From assembly GCF_046557915.1 (NCBI RefSeq), contig NZ_JBHEBG010000009.1, positions 1-35,141 of the forward strand: a stretch of 35,141 nucleotides of DNA, read 5' to 3'. Under the pieces are notes generated by a model. That model did no database searches, was not told where the DNA came from, and saw nothing but the letters and a program-made list of their open reading frames with translations. This DNA comes from JBHEBG01 sp046557915. GTDB lineage: Bacteria > Bacteroidota > Bacteroidia > Flavobacteriales > Flavobacteriaceae. Of this stretch, positions 24,559 through 32,677 are shown piece after piece (positions within the stretch are counted from its first letter, which is position 1; each line of letters opens with the position of its first letter). The position numbers were made by a program, and so were the translations under genes.

Positions 24559-25344
24559 ATGAGAAATACATTATTGCTTTTATTGACCGTTTTAGGTATG
24601 GCGAGCTGCCAAATTAGAGAAGAAATAATCTTCAGTGAAGATGGTAGCGGTACTTATAAGATGGGGTTTGATATGTCCGAATTTATGAAAATGGGCAATG
24701 AACAAGATACCTTACCTCCAGAGCCCGCTATAGACACTTTGATAAATTTCGCCTCCTTTTTAGACGAAAAGAAAGATAGTATTGCCACCTTGTCCAAGGA
24801 AGAGCAAGGAAGGTTGGAAGCGTTAAGACCCTTGCAGTTTTCAATGAAAATGAACGAGGAAGAAAAGCAGATGGATATGCAATTGTCCTATGTGTTTACC
24901 ACCTTGGACGATATTTCCAAATTTGCCGACGCCATAAAGAAAGCAGATATTAAGGAGTTGGATCAAATGATGAACCCCATGGGAGATGCTGCTGCCCCGG
25001 TGGCCTCCGATACCGTACAAAAAAAGGATGATATGAGTGCCATTTTTTCCATGGCAGAATCCTTTACCACCAAATTTAGCAACGCTGGGTTTAGCAGAAA
25101 AGTAACGGAAGCGGCCATAGCAGAGATGTCGCTTAAAAAGGATACCACCTTAACTGCGGACGATCCTTTTTCCGATATGATTCGTTTTAAGCAAGTATAC
25201 CGTTTTCCGTATCGGGTTAAAAGCGTGGATAATGACAATGCAAAGATTTTATCGGATTTTAAAGGGATAGAGATTGAGGCCAATATGTATGAAATGAACA
25301 ATGATCCCAAGTACTTTAATATAGAAGTTAGTTTTGAGGAATGA
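24559..25344 (+). CDS. conserved hypothetical lipoprotein
   Basis: A 261-residue exported lipoprotein: signal peptide MRNTLLLLLTVLGMASC with lipidated C17. The mature start IREEIIFSEDGSGTYKMGFDMSEFM resembles Bacteroidetes lipoproteins whose first strand follows the anchor directly. The middle is rich in Met and Lys with amphipathic helices. The last 80 residues alternate strands (FKQVYRFPYRVKSVD). No enzymatic motif is visible and I do not know a name for it. It shares ATGA with lipB (4-base overlap), so it is translationally coupled to it. Probably faces the periplasm. Confidence 0.82.
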   Translation: MRNTLLLLLTVLGMASCQIREEIIFSEDGSGTYKMGFDMSEFMKMGNEQDTLPPEPAIDTLINFASFLDEKKDSIATLSKEEQGRLEALRPLQFSMKMNEEEKQMDMQLSYVFTTLDDISKFADAIKKADIKELDQMMNPMGDAAAPVASDTVQKKDDMSAIFSMAESFTTKFSNAGFSRKVTEAAIAEMSLKKDTTLTADDPFSDMIRFKQVYRFPYRVKSVDNDNAKILSDFKGIEIEANMYEMNNDPKYFNIEVSFEE

Positions 25345-26063
25345 ATAAGGATATTTTTTTACAAGATCTAGACCTTAAGGATTATAAGGAGACCTGGGAC
25401 TACCAGGAACTTTTGTTCCAGGAGATTTTGGATATCAAGATTAAAAATAGAAGGGAAGGGACCAAAACACCCACACCCAACCACTTTTTACTGGTAGAAC
25501 ACCCGCATGTATATACCTTGGGGAAAAGCGGGAATAAAGATAACCTGCTGATCAATACCGAAGATCTAGCGTTAAAAAAAGCGAAATTTTATAAAATAAA
25601 TAGAGGTGGGGATATTACCTACCATGGTCCTGGGCAAATTGTTGGTTATCCCATTTTGGACTTGGATAATTTTTTTACCGATATTCACAAATACCTAAGA
25701 TTGTTAGAGGAAATGGTTATCCTAACCTTGGCGGACTATGGTTTAAAAGGCGAGCGTTCTAAAGGTGAAACAGGTGTATGGTTAGATGTAGGTACTCCTT
25801 TTGCCCGTAAGATATGTGCTTTGGGCGTTAGGGCAAGCAGGTGGGTAACCATGCACGGTTTTGCACTGAACGTGAATACCGATCTGAGCTATTTTGATAA
25901 TATGATACCCTGCGGTATTAAAGATAAGTCCGTAACTTCTTTAAGCGCGGAATTAGGCAAGAAAACAATACCTATGGAAGCCGTAAAAGAAAAGCTTTTG
26001 GCACATTTTGAAGGTCTTTTTGAAGCTAATTTCAAGGAAATAAAAACGACGATCCGTATATAG
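25341..26063 (+). CDS. lipB: lipoyl(octanoyl) transferase
   Basis: A 240-residue enzyme that moves octanoyl from acyl carrier protein to a lysine of lipoate-dependent enzymes, the first step of endogenous lipoate synthesis. The signature RGGDITYHGPGQIVGYPI is at 88-105. The catalytic pair is K157 (ARKICALGVR) and C191 (IPCGIKDKSVTSL), and MHGFALNVNTDL lies between them. All active-site residues are present and the length is normal. No lipA is found nearby in the window. The last gene of its transcript, it is convergent with the exported-protein operon after 14 bases. Confidence 0.96.
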   Translation: MNKDIFLQDLDLKDYKETWDYQELLFQEILDIKIKNRREGTKTPTPNHFLLVEHPHVYTLGKSGNKDNLLINTEDLALKKAKFYKINRGGDITYHGPGQIVGYPILDLDNFFTDIHKYLRLLEEMVILTLADYGLKGERSKGETGVWLDVGTPFARKICALGVRASRWVTMHGFALNVNTDLSYFDNMIPCGIKDKSVTSLSAELGKKTIPMEAVKEKLLAHFEGLFEANFKEIKTTIRI

Positions 26064-26077
26064 GACTATCCGGGCTT

Positions 26078-27130
26078 CTAGTGCAAACACTCTTCCATCC
26101 GATCTTCCACGCCCATGGCTGTATACATTTGACATTCAACACGGGTTATGTCCTCTTGTAACAGTTCCAATTGACGCTCAGCATTTTCTCTACAAGCGGC
26201 ACTACCGCATCTTCTTTTTCTTTCTTCTAGGCGTTGTTTTCTGTCATATAAATCCATGAGCCTAACTTTGAAATCTTCCATTTGATTGGCAATGCCCGTA
26301 CCCGGAGATCCGCCCAAAGTCATTTTTTTATAACCGGAGGCAACGAAGACGGTCATTTTTGGTTCAATGGAAAGTAGTTCCGACTGTATGTATTCACCTG
26401 TATCTAGCATTTCCATTTTGGAGAACACGGCCAAACGGTTACAGTTATGAAAAACAAAATCTTTAACCACCCCGGTAAGAAACCCTACTAATGGGACACT
26501 GGTTTTAATTGGAGGTATATCGGGGTCCAAATCAAAATATATGGTAATCTTGGCCATGGAGCCATCGGGCTGGGCAATTTCACTTACAAATCCTTCTGTG
26601 GCGCCCCACGGTAAATCTGCAGGTATGGGAGCGGGAGTGCTAGTTGCATCTCGGATACCTGCCATAAACTCACCTATAAAAGAGAGTTGTCCCGTAAAGA
26701 CATTATCAGCGGTTTGGCCAGTCTCGACCACTATGGCCCTTTTTTGACCATACATCGCATCAAGGACATAGGAAACCATTTGTCCGTCAGATTTCCAGAT
26801 AGCGCCATTAATGGAACCTTGCCTATTGGAAGTCCTTCCAAAATTTGACATGAAAAAACCACTGGGAAAGTAAGCAGAACCGTCGGTGGTATTTACATAA
26901 AAATCCACATTATACCTAGTTGTCTTGGGCACAACCGCTCCGGCATCATTTGTGTAGTTGGCCCTAACCTCTATGTCGCATTTAATTTGATAATCAAACC
27001 TAAAGTTTCCGTTTATATCCGTTTCCGGATTGGCGGCAAAGGTCCCGTATTCTCCAATTGGGGCAAGGCATTGTGCGTTTGTAAATTGAAATAAAATAAG
27101 TGCTGTTAATAATGCTGCTGCCCTTTTCAT
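26078..27130 (-). CDS. exported protein of unknown function
   Basis: A 350-residue protein with a signal peptide (MKRAAALLTALILFQFTNA, cleavage likely before QC). The main part is strand-rich with Gly, Asn and Thr, including FYVNTTDGSAYFPSGFF and KRAIVVETGQTADNV. The last 70 residues switch to charged helices with several cysteines (RCGSAACRENAERQ, C348 near the end), which may form disulfides in the periplasm. It is the third gene of an operon, 26 bases after the DUF3108/TapB-like gene. No family is recognised. Confidence 0.75.
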   Translation of the reverse strand: MKRAAALLTALILFQFTNAQCLAPIGEYGTFAANPETDINGNFRFDYQIKCDIEVRANYTNDAGAVVPKTTRYNVDFYVNTTDGSAYFPSGFFMSNFGRTSNRQGSINGAIWKSDGQMVSYVLDAMYGQKRAIVVETGQTADNVFTGQLSFIGEFMAGIRDATSTPAPIPADLPWGATEGFVSEIAQPDGSMAKITIYFDLDPDIPPIKTSVPLVGFLTGVVKDFVFHNCNRLAVFSKMEMLDTGEYIQSELLSIEPKMTVFVASGYKKMTLGGSPGTGIANQMEDFKVRLMDLYDRKQRLEERKRRCGSAACRENAERQLELLQEDITRVECQMYTAMGVEDRMEECLH

Positions 27131-27156
27131 ATTGGCCTATTTATTTGTTTTTCATG

Positions 27157-27846
27157 TCATTTGCTAAAGGAGGTAAGCAAGCTGCTGCTCATTAGTTTCC
27201 CTTTTTTGTTGTAGTCTTCCTGTTTTACAAGTCCCACTCCGGGTGCCATCCATTGTTTGGAACTGTTTTGTTGTTTCATTCCCATTTTAAGTTCGGTATC
27301 GTAGGTAATTATGGAGCAGTCGAACGTTCCTGCCGGTGTGGTAACTGTTTCCTCTCCCACGACTTTGCGATTTAGTATATGAATATTCATATTCATGCTC
27401 ATGCCGGCCATATTCATGTTCATTTGCAGGTCGGCATCGGGCAATTGTTGCCCTACGGAAAGATTATTGGGCAAGTCCAGGTTTGTACCGCTCATTTTAA
27501 CATCTATATCCTTATACTGCTGCATAAATTGTGGGGACATCAAGGAGGTAAAATCCATGGATACCACTTCACCGGCACAGCTGATCCCGATCTGGCTTTC
27601 CATGATCACTTTTTCTTTCTTGTCCTTTACAGATGTAAAGAAGGTTGCGGTTTCACCACTATCGGTGGCTTTTACATCCTTCACTTTATAATCCACTATG
27701 GCACTTACCTTGTTTTTGTTGTCATAAGTGGTTACCTGGAATTTAACATCTTCTTCAAAAGGATAATATTTACTGCAACTGTCTTGGGCATTGCCAAGGG
27801 CAACATATAAAAATGCTAGAAAGAAACTAATAGTGGTACGGATCAT
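27157..27846 (-). CDS. DUF3108/TapB-like exported protein
   Basis: A 229-residue periplasmic or surface protein with signal peptide MIRTTISFFLAFLYVALGNA. The pattern of a strand-rich barrel-like domain, the TPAGTFDCSIITYD segment, and a late KQWMAPGVGLVKQE strand followed by a basic C-terminal stretch fits DUF3108/TapB-type proteins as I know them. A methionine-rich stretch (NMNMAGMSMNMN) is notable. It sits 4 bases after the OmpA-like gene and 26 bases before the unknown 350-residue gene, so all three should be cotranscribed. Function unknown. Confidence 0.72.
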   Translation of the reverse strand: MIRTTISFFLAFLYVALGNAQDSCSKYYPFEEDVKFQVTTYDNKNKVSAIVDYKVKDVKATDSGETATFFTSVKDKKEKVIMESQIGISCAGEVVSMDFTSLMSPQFMQQYKDIDVKMSGTNLDLPNNLSVGQQLPDADLQMNMNMAGMSMNMNIHILNRKVVGEETVTTPAGTFDCSIITYDTELKMGMKQQNSSKQWMAPGVGLVKQEDYNKKGKLMSSSLLTSFSK

Positions 27847-27850
27847 TTAT

Positions 27851-29188
27851 TTAGATTTTTATGAATTCTACTCTTCTATTTTGTGCTTTGCCGTCTGCAG
27901 TGCCATTATCGCCCACCGGCATGGTCTCGCCCTTGCCTTCGGTCTCTAACCTACTAGAAGATACGTTGTAAACCGATACAAGCGCGTTCTTAACGGCGGC
28001 AGCGCGTTTTTTGGAAAGCTCCATATTGGCAGCATCGTTTCCGTCTGCATCGGTATGGCCCACAATTCTTAAGTTCATGCTACTTTCTTGTTGCAAGACC
28101 TGGGATATTTGCCTAATAATGCCCATGGACTGTGGCTGAATATTGGCAGAGCCTACATCGAACAAAATACCATTGGTAGAAACTTTACCTGTGGAAATTA
28201 GTGTTCGTCTTAGGTCCAGACCACCTTTGGCTACTTTTAGATTGCTAAGAAAAAGACGTTCTTTGCCATCCTTAAAATTGCTAAGTTGAAATTTTAAGGT
28301 ACTTAGCTTTCCTGTGGGTACCGCACGCGGAATATCTACATATTTTTTTTCGTTCACCCATAGCCTAAACCGTTGCTTATTAACCGCAATGGAAATATGG
28401 GGCTGGTTTAACACTGCATTGCGCAAATCCGCTTTTACCACATTATTGATTTCGCCTTCCTTACCACGGTTTATATAGTTGCGCATCCTTATACCAATCG
28501 CTGAATATTGGCAAAAGGGAATATGGGCCTCTACGTAGTTGTCTCCGTATTGAAAATTAAGGTCATCGCTTAGCAAAACCTCCATAGTAGCCGTAGACGA
28601 TGTTTTATTGTCCAGTCCTACAGCCAATAAATCAAATTCTATAGTGTATTCCTCGGGTAGTTTGGGTACATCGGGGACGTAGAACGTTTTGTAACCGGGT
28701 AAGATCTGCATCCATCGTTGAGGGCTATCATCTACCGTAACAACTTCGCCACTGCCATTGGTATTCCATTTGGAGGGGAAATCTCCTATAAAATCATTGG
28801 CGTAGTCATCAAAGAACAGTAGTTCGTCTCCCGGAACAAAATCAAATTTACTATATACGGTAATGGTCTTCTGCCCTGAAGGTCCGCCGGCCGTGCCTCC
28901 ATTCTGCCCCCCAGAATTGGAGCCGTTGTCGTTTGATGGTGGGGAAGAACCCCCATTGGAATTAGGAGTGTTGCTCGGTTGTTTGGAGCCTGGCTCCAAA
29001 ATACTATCCAAGGCAGCGTCGGTTTTCTTCGATGTTTCCCTTTCTACGCGTCTTTCTATGGTACGTTCGGCAGCTCTTTCTGCTTTTTTACCTAGCTTTT
29101 TTAAAAACTGTCCGTTTACATTGGTACTGAAAAAAACGGTGAGGGAAATTGTTAAGCTTATTCTTAACAATCGTGTTAGGATTTTCAT
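27851..29188 (-). CDS. OmpA-family outer-membrane protein with internal lectin-like region
   Basis: A 445-residue exported protein. The signal peptide (about 1-27) is followed by a charged helical stretch (AERAAERTIERRVERE) and a Gly/Ser/Asn/Pro-rich linker (about 68-105). A strand-rich domain (about 110-325) follows, with ELLFFDDYANDFIGDFPSKW, typical of Bacteroidetes proteins with a concanavalin-like region. The C-terminal OmpA peptidoglycan-binding domain (about 340-445) has ILFDVGSANIQPQS and LRIVGHTDADGN with NRRVEF at the end. The ATG at 29188 is chosen; an in-frame TTG at 29194 is less likely. It is the first gene of a three-gene operon. Confidence 0.88.
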   Translation of the reverse strand: MKILTRLLRISLTISLTVFFSTNVNGQFLKKLGKKAERAAERTIERRVERETSKKTDAALDSILEPGSKQPSNTPNSNGGSSPPSNDNGSNSGGQNGGTAGGPSGQKTITVYSKFDFVPGDELLFFDDYANDFIGDFPSKWNTNGSGEVVTVDDSPQRWMQILPGYKTFYVPDVPKLPEEYTIEFDLLAVGLDNKTSSTATMEVLLSDDLNFQYGDNYVEAHIPFCQYSAIGIRMRNYINRGKEGEINNVVKADLRNAVLNQPHISIAVNKQRFRLWVNEKKYVDIPRAVPTGKLSTLKFQLSNFKDGKERLFLSNLKVAKGGLDLRRTLISTGKVSTNGILFDVGSANIQPQSMGIIRQISQVLQQESSMNLRIVGHTDADGNDAANMELSKKRAAAVKNALVSVYNVSSSRLETEGKGETMPVGDNGTADGKAQNRRVEFIKI

Positions 29189-29394
29189 GATCAAGAAAGT
29201 GTTAGAAGTATCTTTAAAAATACAATTTTTAATACATATAATTGGTAATCAAATGATTGCCTCGATTGTTGGAAAAATCTCTCAAACTATCGAAACGGTC
29301 AATCTTAACTCTGAAAATAATTAAAATCAGTCCCTGAAGTATAAAAATTGTATGCTTGGCCTGTATTTATGTGTAGTTGGTCTTCTAACTTAAA

Positions 29395-31857
29395 CTAGTT
29401 CATTCTATAAACGATTAGCGAATTTTCCAGGTCTTTGGCTACCAGCTCTAATTTACGATCATTGTCAATATCCGTTAAATCGATTACGGAAGTGCCATAA
29501 ACTGGGAAATTTTGAATAGGTTTTGCCATACTATCGAAGAGGTAAATCTTTTGATTTTGGATATCCGTAACACTTACATAGATTTTATCATAGATATAAA
29601 AAATCCGAGGTTTGGTATAGACGCCCAATTCCAACTCTACCTTTTTCCCTTTTATACTAAGCACGTTATCGTTCATTAAGACCAACGTTTTACTTGTGGC
29701 GTCCATTCCATGGTCTTTATTCAGGTTAAAATTGGTCTTGGACAATTTACCCTTTTGATCTACTTGGTAGAGCACACCCTTTTTATCACTTACGGAAAAT
29801 TTATTTTTATATAGGTAGATGTCGTTTTCGGAGAAATCTATTTTATCGCTGACCTTAACCCGAACGTCACCTACTCGGTTCAGTATTTTAAAGCTTCCGT
29901 CCTCTAGCGTAAATACCAGATAATCCTTGCCATTTATTCGAAAGTGTTTTGGCGTACCAATTGCAGCGCTTTCGGCTAATTTGTACTTAAATCCGTCAAC
30001 TATCGCACCTTTGCTGTTGTACATAAATATTTTGCTCCCCTGACTTACTACAAAACGATAGTTCTTTTGTCCATCATAGTCAAAAACTGCGAGTTCGTTT
30101 AGGTTGCCTCCATCATAAGACATCACAAAAGGTTTAACTGCCTCCCCGTTACGATCTAGGATGTAGAACTGGCTATCTGTGGTAAACGCCAGTTGTAAGC
30201 GGCCATTTTTATAGATATCTACCTGTTTAACCTTGCCTTGTATACTACCTTCCAATTGTTTTTTCCAAAGCACTTTTCCTTCGGAAGAGATCAGATACAG
30301 GTTTTGCTCCGTGTCTTGTACTATAATTTCCTTTTTGTTGGTTCTATGGTTGATGACAAATTGCGGTTCGGTGGCAATATCATTATCTAACTGTACCGTA
30401 AATAATGGAGCTGTGGTATTACTTTTTGCCTTGCTTTCAATTTTTTGGATCAATACATTGGCATGATAAAAATTGTCATCGGCAACCATTTGCCCGGCAA
30501 ACACATAATCGGAAAGTTTCGCATTTTTAAGGTCTTTGGTGGTAGTGGCGTTAAAATCATCTCCCCATACCTGTTGCAATCCCGTTTTATTGCCCATATA
30601 CAGTATGTTGGCTTCATCTGCCAGTCTTTGTTGGGCAGTTTTAAAAACTTGGGTCTTGTTATAGGTAGCCCCATTTTTGTAATTCCGTATTATCGTTTGC
30701 AACGGTTCCCTATTTTCGGAGAACACAAAGGCGTTGTCCAAAATAGAATAGTGTTTGGCCGTAAAGTTCTTTACCAAAGGATTAAAAAGGGCATTTAAAA
30801 AATCTGTGGACCTAAGTGTAGCAATTTCGTTTCCTTGATAGTCCTCTGACGATGCTTTAATGTTATCCAAAAATTGTGAAATGCTTTCAGCTCCATAGGT
30901 ATTTAGCACTATAGCTTTCCCGATGCTTAAATCAATAAAACCTATTTCCTCTACCGTATTAAAAATAGTGTCCATTACGGTAATCCTATCTAAGTACTTT
31001 TGCTGATTTTTAGCAAATATGTTGTAGTCCGAAAAGGTATAAGATAGAAAACCGTTGGCATTCATGGGGGTAAAGGAGGGGGTAGTATTGGTTAAGGCGC
31101 CCGAATTTCTAAACAGGTTGATGTAATTTTTAACCGAGTCGTTGGCAACCATTACCCCACTTAGATTAATATGATCTTGCCCCATTTTCATATCGAAAGA
31201 GATCCAGTCGGCAAAAGAAGAGGTATTTAAAGCAGTATCTTCCTTCACCAAGGTCGAAACCATGGAATCGCTTATATTCACATTTATGAAAATTGTGGTT
31301 GAGGTGACGGAACCACTGGTTTGGTATAATTTTTTTAGGGCAATATTTGTTTTTGCCTTTCCCGGTCTACGAATCACATTTTCCGTTAACAGCTGAGATG
31401 AGCAAATTATAGTTTTACCATCAATGTCAGTGCTAAAAAAGGAGATATCCCCAACTGTATATTTTTTAAAACTTCCATGTTCGTAAGCTATGGATTCAAC
31501 AGATTTGTCGGCAACGTCTTCCAAGGTAAAGAGTTCGGGAGATGATGAGGTAACCAACATAAATTCAAAATTATCTTTCCCAAGTTCAATAAATGCCAAC
31601 AAACATTCAGAGACGGGGTTTAAATAATTGAAGGCAGATACTCTTTCCTGGATAGACTTGTACATGGAGGTACTTTCTATTTTAGAAAGGAAGTCATTAT
31701 TCTTAAGTTCGCTCTTTAATACGGCAAAGTCGTTTGTTTTAACTAGGATTGCCGCATTTTGAGGAAGATAATCTAGCAGGGGAGAAGTTATGTTCTTTTC
31801 TTTTTCACAGGCAAGAGCCAGAAAGGCCAGCAAGACAATTAGAAATCTGAATTTCAT
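29395..31857 (-). CDS. large lipoprotein, DUF3352-like N-terminal half and propeller-like C-terminal half
   Basis: An 820-residue lipoprotein: signal peptide MKFRFLIVLLAFLALAC with lipidated C17. Residues 25-470 resemble DUF3352 proteins (start LLDYLPQNAAILVKTNDFAVL). From about 490 on, repeated blade-like units appear (NLYLISSEGKVLWKKQL, QFYILDRNGEAV, KIFMYNSKGAIVDGF, SFKILNRVGDVRV), and the end VIDLTDIDNDRKLELVAKD resembles FG-GAP/VCBS-type blades, so a beta-propeller is likely. The ATG at 31857 is preferred because the in-frame TTG at 31875 lies within the -7 element. The function is unknown. Downstream of rnhB on the same strand. Confidence 0.85.
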   Translation of the reverse strand: MKFRFLIVLLAFLALACEKEKNITSPLLDYLPQNAAILVKTNDFAVLKSELKNNDFLSKIESTSMYKSIQERVSAFNYLNPVSECLLAFIELGKDNFEFMLVTSSSPELFTLEDVADKSVESIAYEHGSFKKYTVGDISFFSTDIDGKTIICSSQLLTENVIRRPGKAKTNIALKKLYQTSGSVTSTTIFINVNISDSMVSTLVKEDTALNTSSFADWISFDMKMGQDHINLSGVMVANDSVKNYINLFRNSGALTNTTPSFTPMNANGFLSYTFSDYNIFAKNQQKYLDRITVMDTIFNTVEEIGFIDLSIGKAIVLNTYGAESISQFLDNIKASSEDYQGNEIATLRSTDFLNALFNPLVKNFTAKHYSILDNAFVFSENREPLQTIIRNYKNGATYNKTQVFKTAQQRLADEANILYMGNKTGLQQVWGDDFNATTTKDLKNAKLSDYVFAGQMVADDNFYHANVLIQKIESKAKSNTTAPLFTVQLDNDIATEPQFVINHRTNKKEIIVQDTEQNLYLISSEGKVLWKKQLEGSIQGKVKQVDIYKNGRLQLAFTTDSQFYILDRNGEAVKPFVMSYDGGNLNELAVFDYDGQKNYRFVVSQGSKIFMYNSKGAIVDGFKYKLAESAAIGTPKHFRINGKDYLVFTLEDGSFKILNRVGDVRVKVSDKIDFSENDIYLYKNKFSVSDKKGVLYQVDQKGKLSKTNFNLNKDHGMDATSKTLVLMNDNVLSIKGKKVELELGVYTKPRIFYIYDKIYVSVTDIQNQKIYLFDSMAKPIQNFPVYGTSVIDLTDIDNDRKLELVAKDLENSLIVYRMN

Positions 31858-31872
31858 GAATAGGGATTTGCA

Positions 31873-31904
31873 CAAATTTAGGATTTTTATATGTCAAGAG
31901 TCAA
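31873..31904 (-). promoter_or_regulatory. promoter of the large lipoprotein gene, inside rnhB
   Basis: On the minus strand, TTG (31904-31902), 21 bases, TAAATTTG (31880-31873): full consensus. The -33 part lies within the last codons of rnhB. A start near 31868 leaves about 11 bases before the ATG at 31857. Confidence 0.75.
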
Positions 31905-32483
31905 CTGCTCGGGCAATTGTCTAAAACTTTTTCTATGGTATTTGGTAAGGCCAAACTTGCGTATGGCATCCCTATGCTCCTTGGTAGGATATCCTTTGTT
32001 GCTTTTCCAATTATACATAGGAAACTCGTCATGTAGTTTCTCCATATAGGCGTCCCGGTAAGTTTTTGCAAGAATAGAGGCAGCCGCAATACTCATGTAT
32101 TTGCTATCTCCTTTAATTATGCAACTGTGAGGCACACTTTTGTAGGGAACAAACTTGTTTCCATCAACGATTATAAATTTTGGATTAAATGATAACTCGG
32201 CGAGAGCACCGTGCATGGCTAGGATTGAAGCATTAAGAATGTTTATTTCGTCTATTTTTCTCGGGTTTATATGTTTTACCGCAAAGCAGGTAGATACCTG
32301 TTCAATAATAGGCCTTAACAAATCTCTCTTTGTTTCCGATAGTTTTTTGGAATCGTTGAGGATTTCATTTTCAAAATCTTGGGGTAAAATTACTGCTGCG
32401 GCGGTTACCGGGCCGGCAAGACACCCCCTTCCCGCCTCGTCCGTACCGGCTTCTTCGGGATGATAAAAAAACGATTTAAGCAC
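31887..32483 (-). CDS. rnhB: ribonuclease HII
   Basis: A 198-residue endonuclease that cuts RNA in RNA-DNA hybrids and removes misincorporated ribonucleotides. The four catalytic acids are visible: D15 and E16 in GTDEAGRGCLAGPV, D107 in IIVDGNKF, and D126 in KGDSKYMSIAAASILAK. Length is typical for the Bacteroidetes form. The start is GTG (32483-32481), with an in-frame TAG just upstream, so no other start is possible. It is followed on the same strand after 29 bases by the lipoprotein gene, which has its own promoter within the rnhB 3' end. Confidence 0.97.
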   Translation of the reverse strand: MLKSFFYHPEEAGTDEAGRGCLAGPVTAAAVILPQDFENEILNDSKKLSETKRDLLRPIIEQVSTCFAVKHINPRKIDEINILNASILAMHGALAELSFNPKFIIVDGNKFVPYKSVPHSCIIKGDSKYMSIAAASILAKTYRDAYMEKLHDEFPMYNWKSNKGYPTKEHRDAIRKFGLTKYHRKSFRQLPEQLTLDI

Positions 32484-32512
32484 CTAATTTAAATTAGAAG
32501 GTTGTTATTCTT

Positions 32513-32520
32513 CAAACTTA
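32513..32520 (-). promoter_or_regulatory. -7 element of the rnhB promoter
   Basis: On the minus strand, TAAGTTTG matches TAnnTTTG exactly, 30 bases before the GTG start. No TTG at the ideal distance. Confidence 0.5.
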
Positions 32521-32651
32521 ATGACCATTTCACAAAATGAAGGATAAAAATTTGTTTTTTTTGAGATGGTAATTGGATTAGGTTTTACAAGCATTTATAC
32601 AGAAAGCCGATTCTTGTAAAAACTTTCACATTTCGTTACGAACAAAAAAAT

Positions 32652-32659
32652 TAACTTTG
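32652..32659 (+). promoter_or_regulatory. -7 element of the putative porin gene
   Basis: TAACTTTG, an exact TAnnTTTG match, 18 bases before the ATG at 32678. The -33 region lacks TTG. Confidence 0.55.
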
Positions 32660-32677
32660 CCCCTGTAAGTTGCTACA

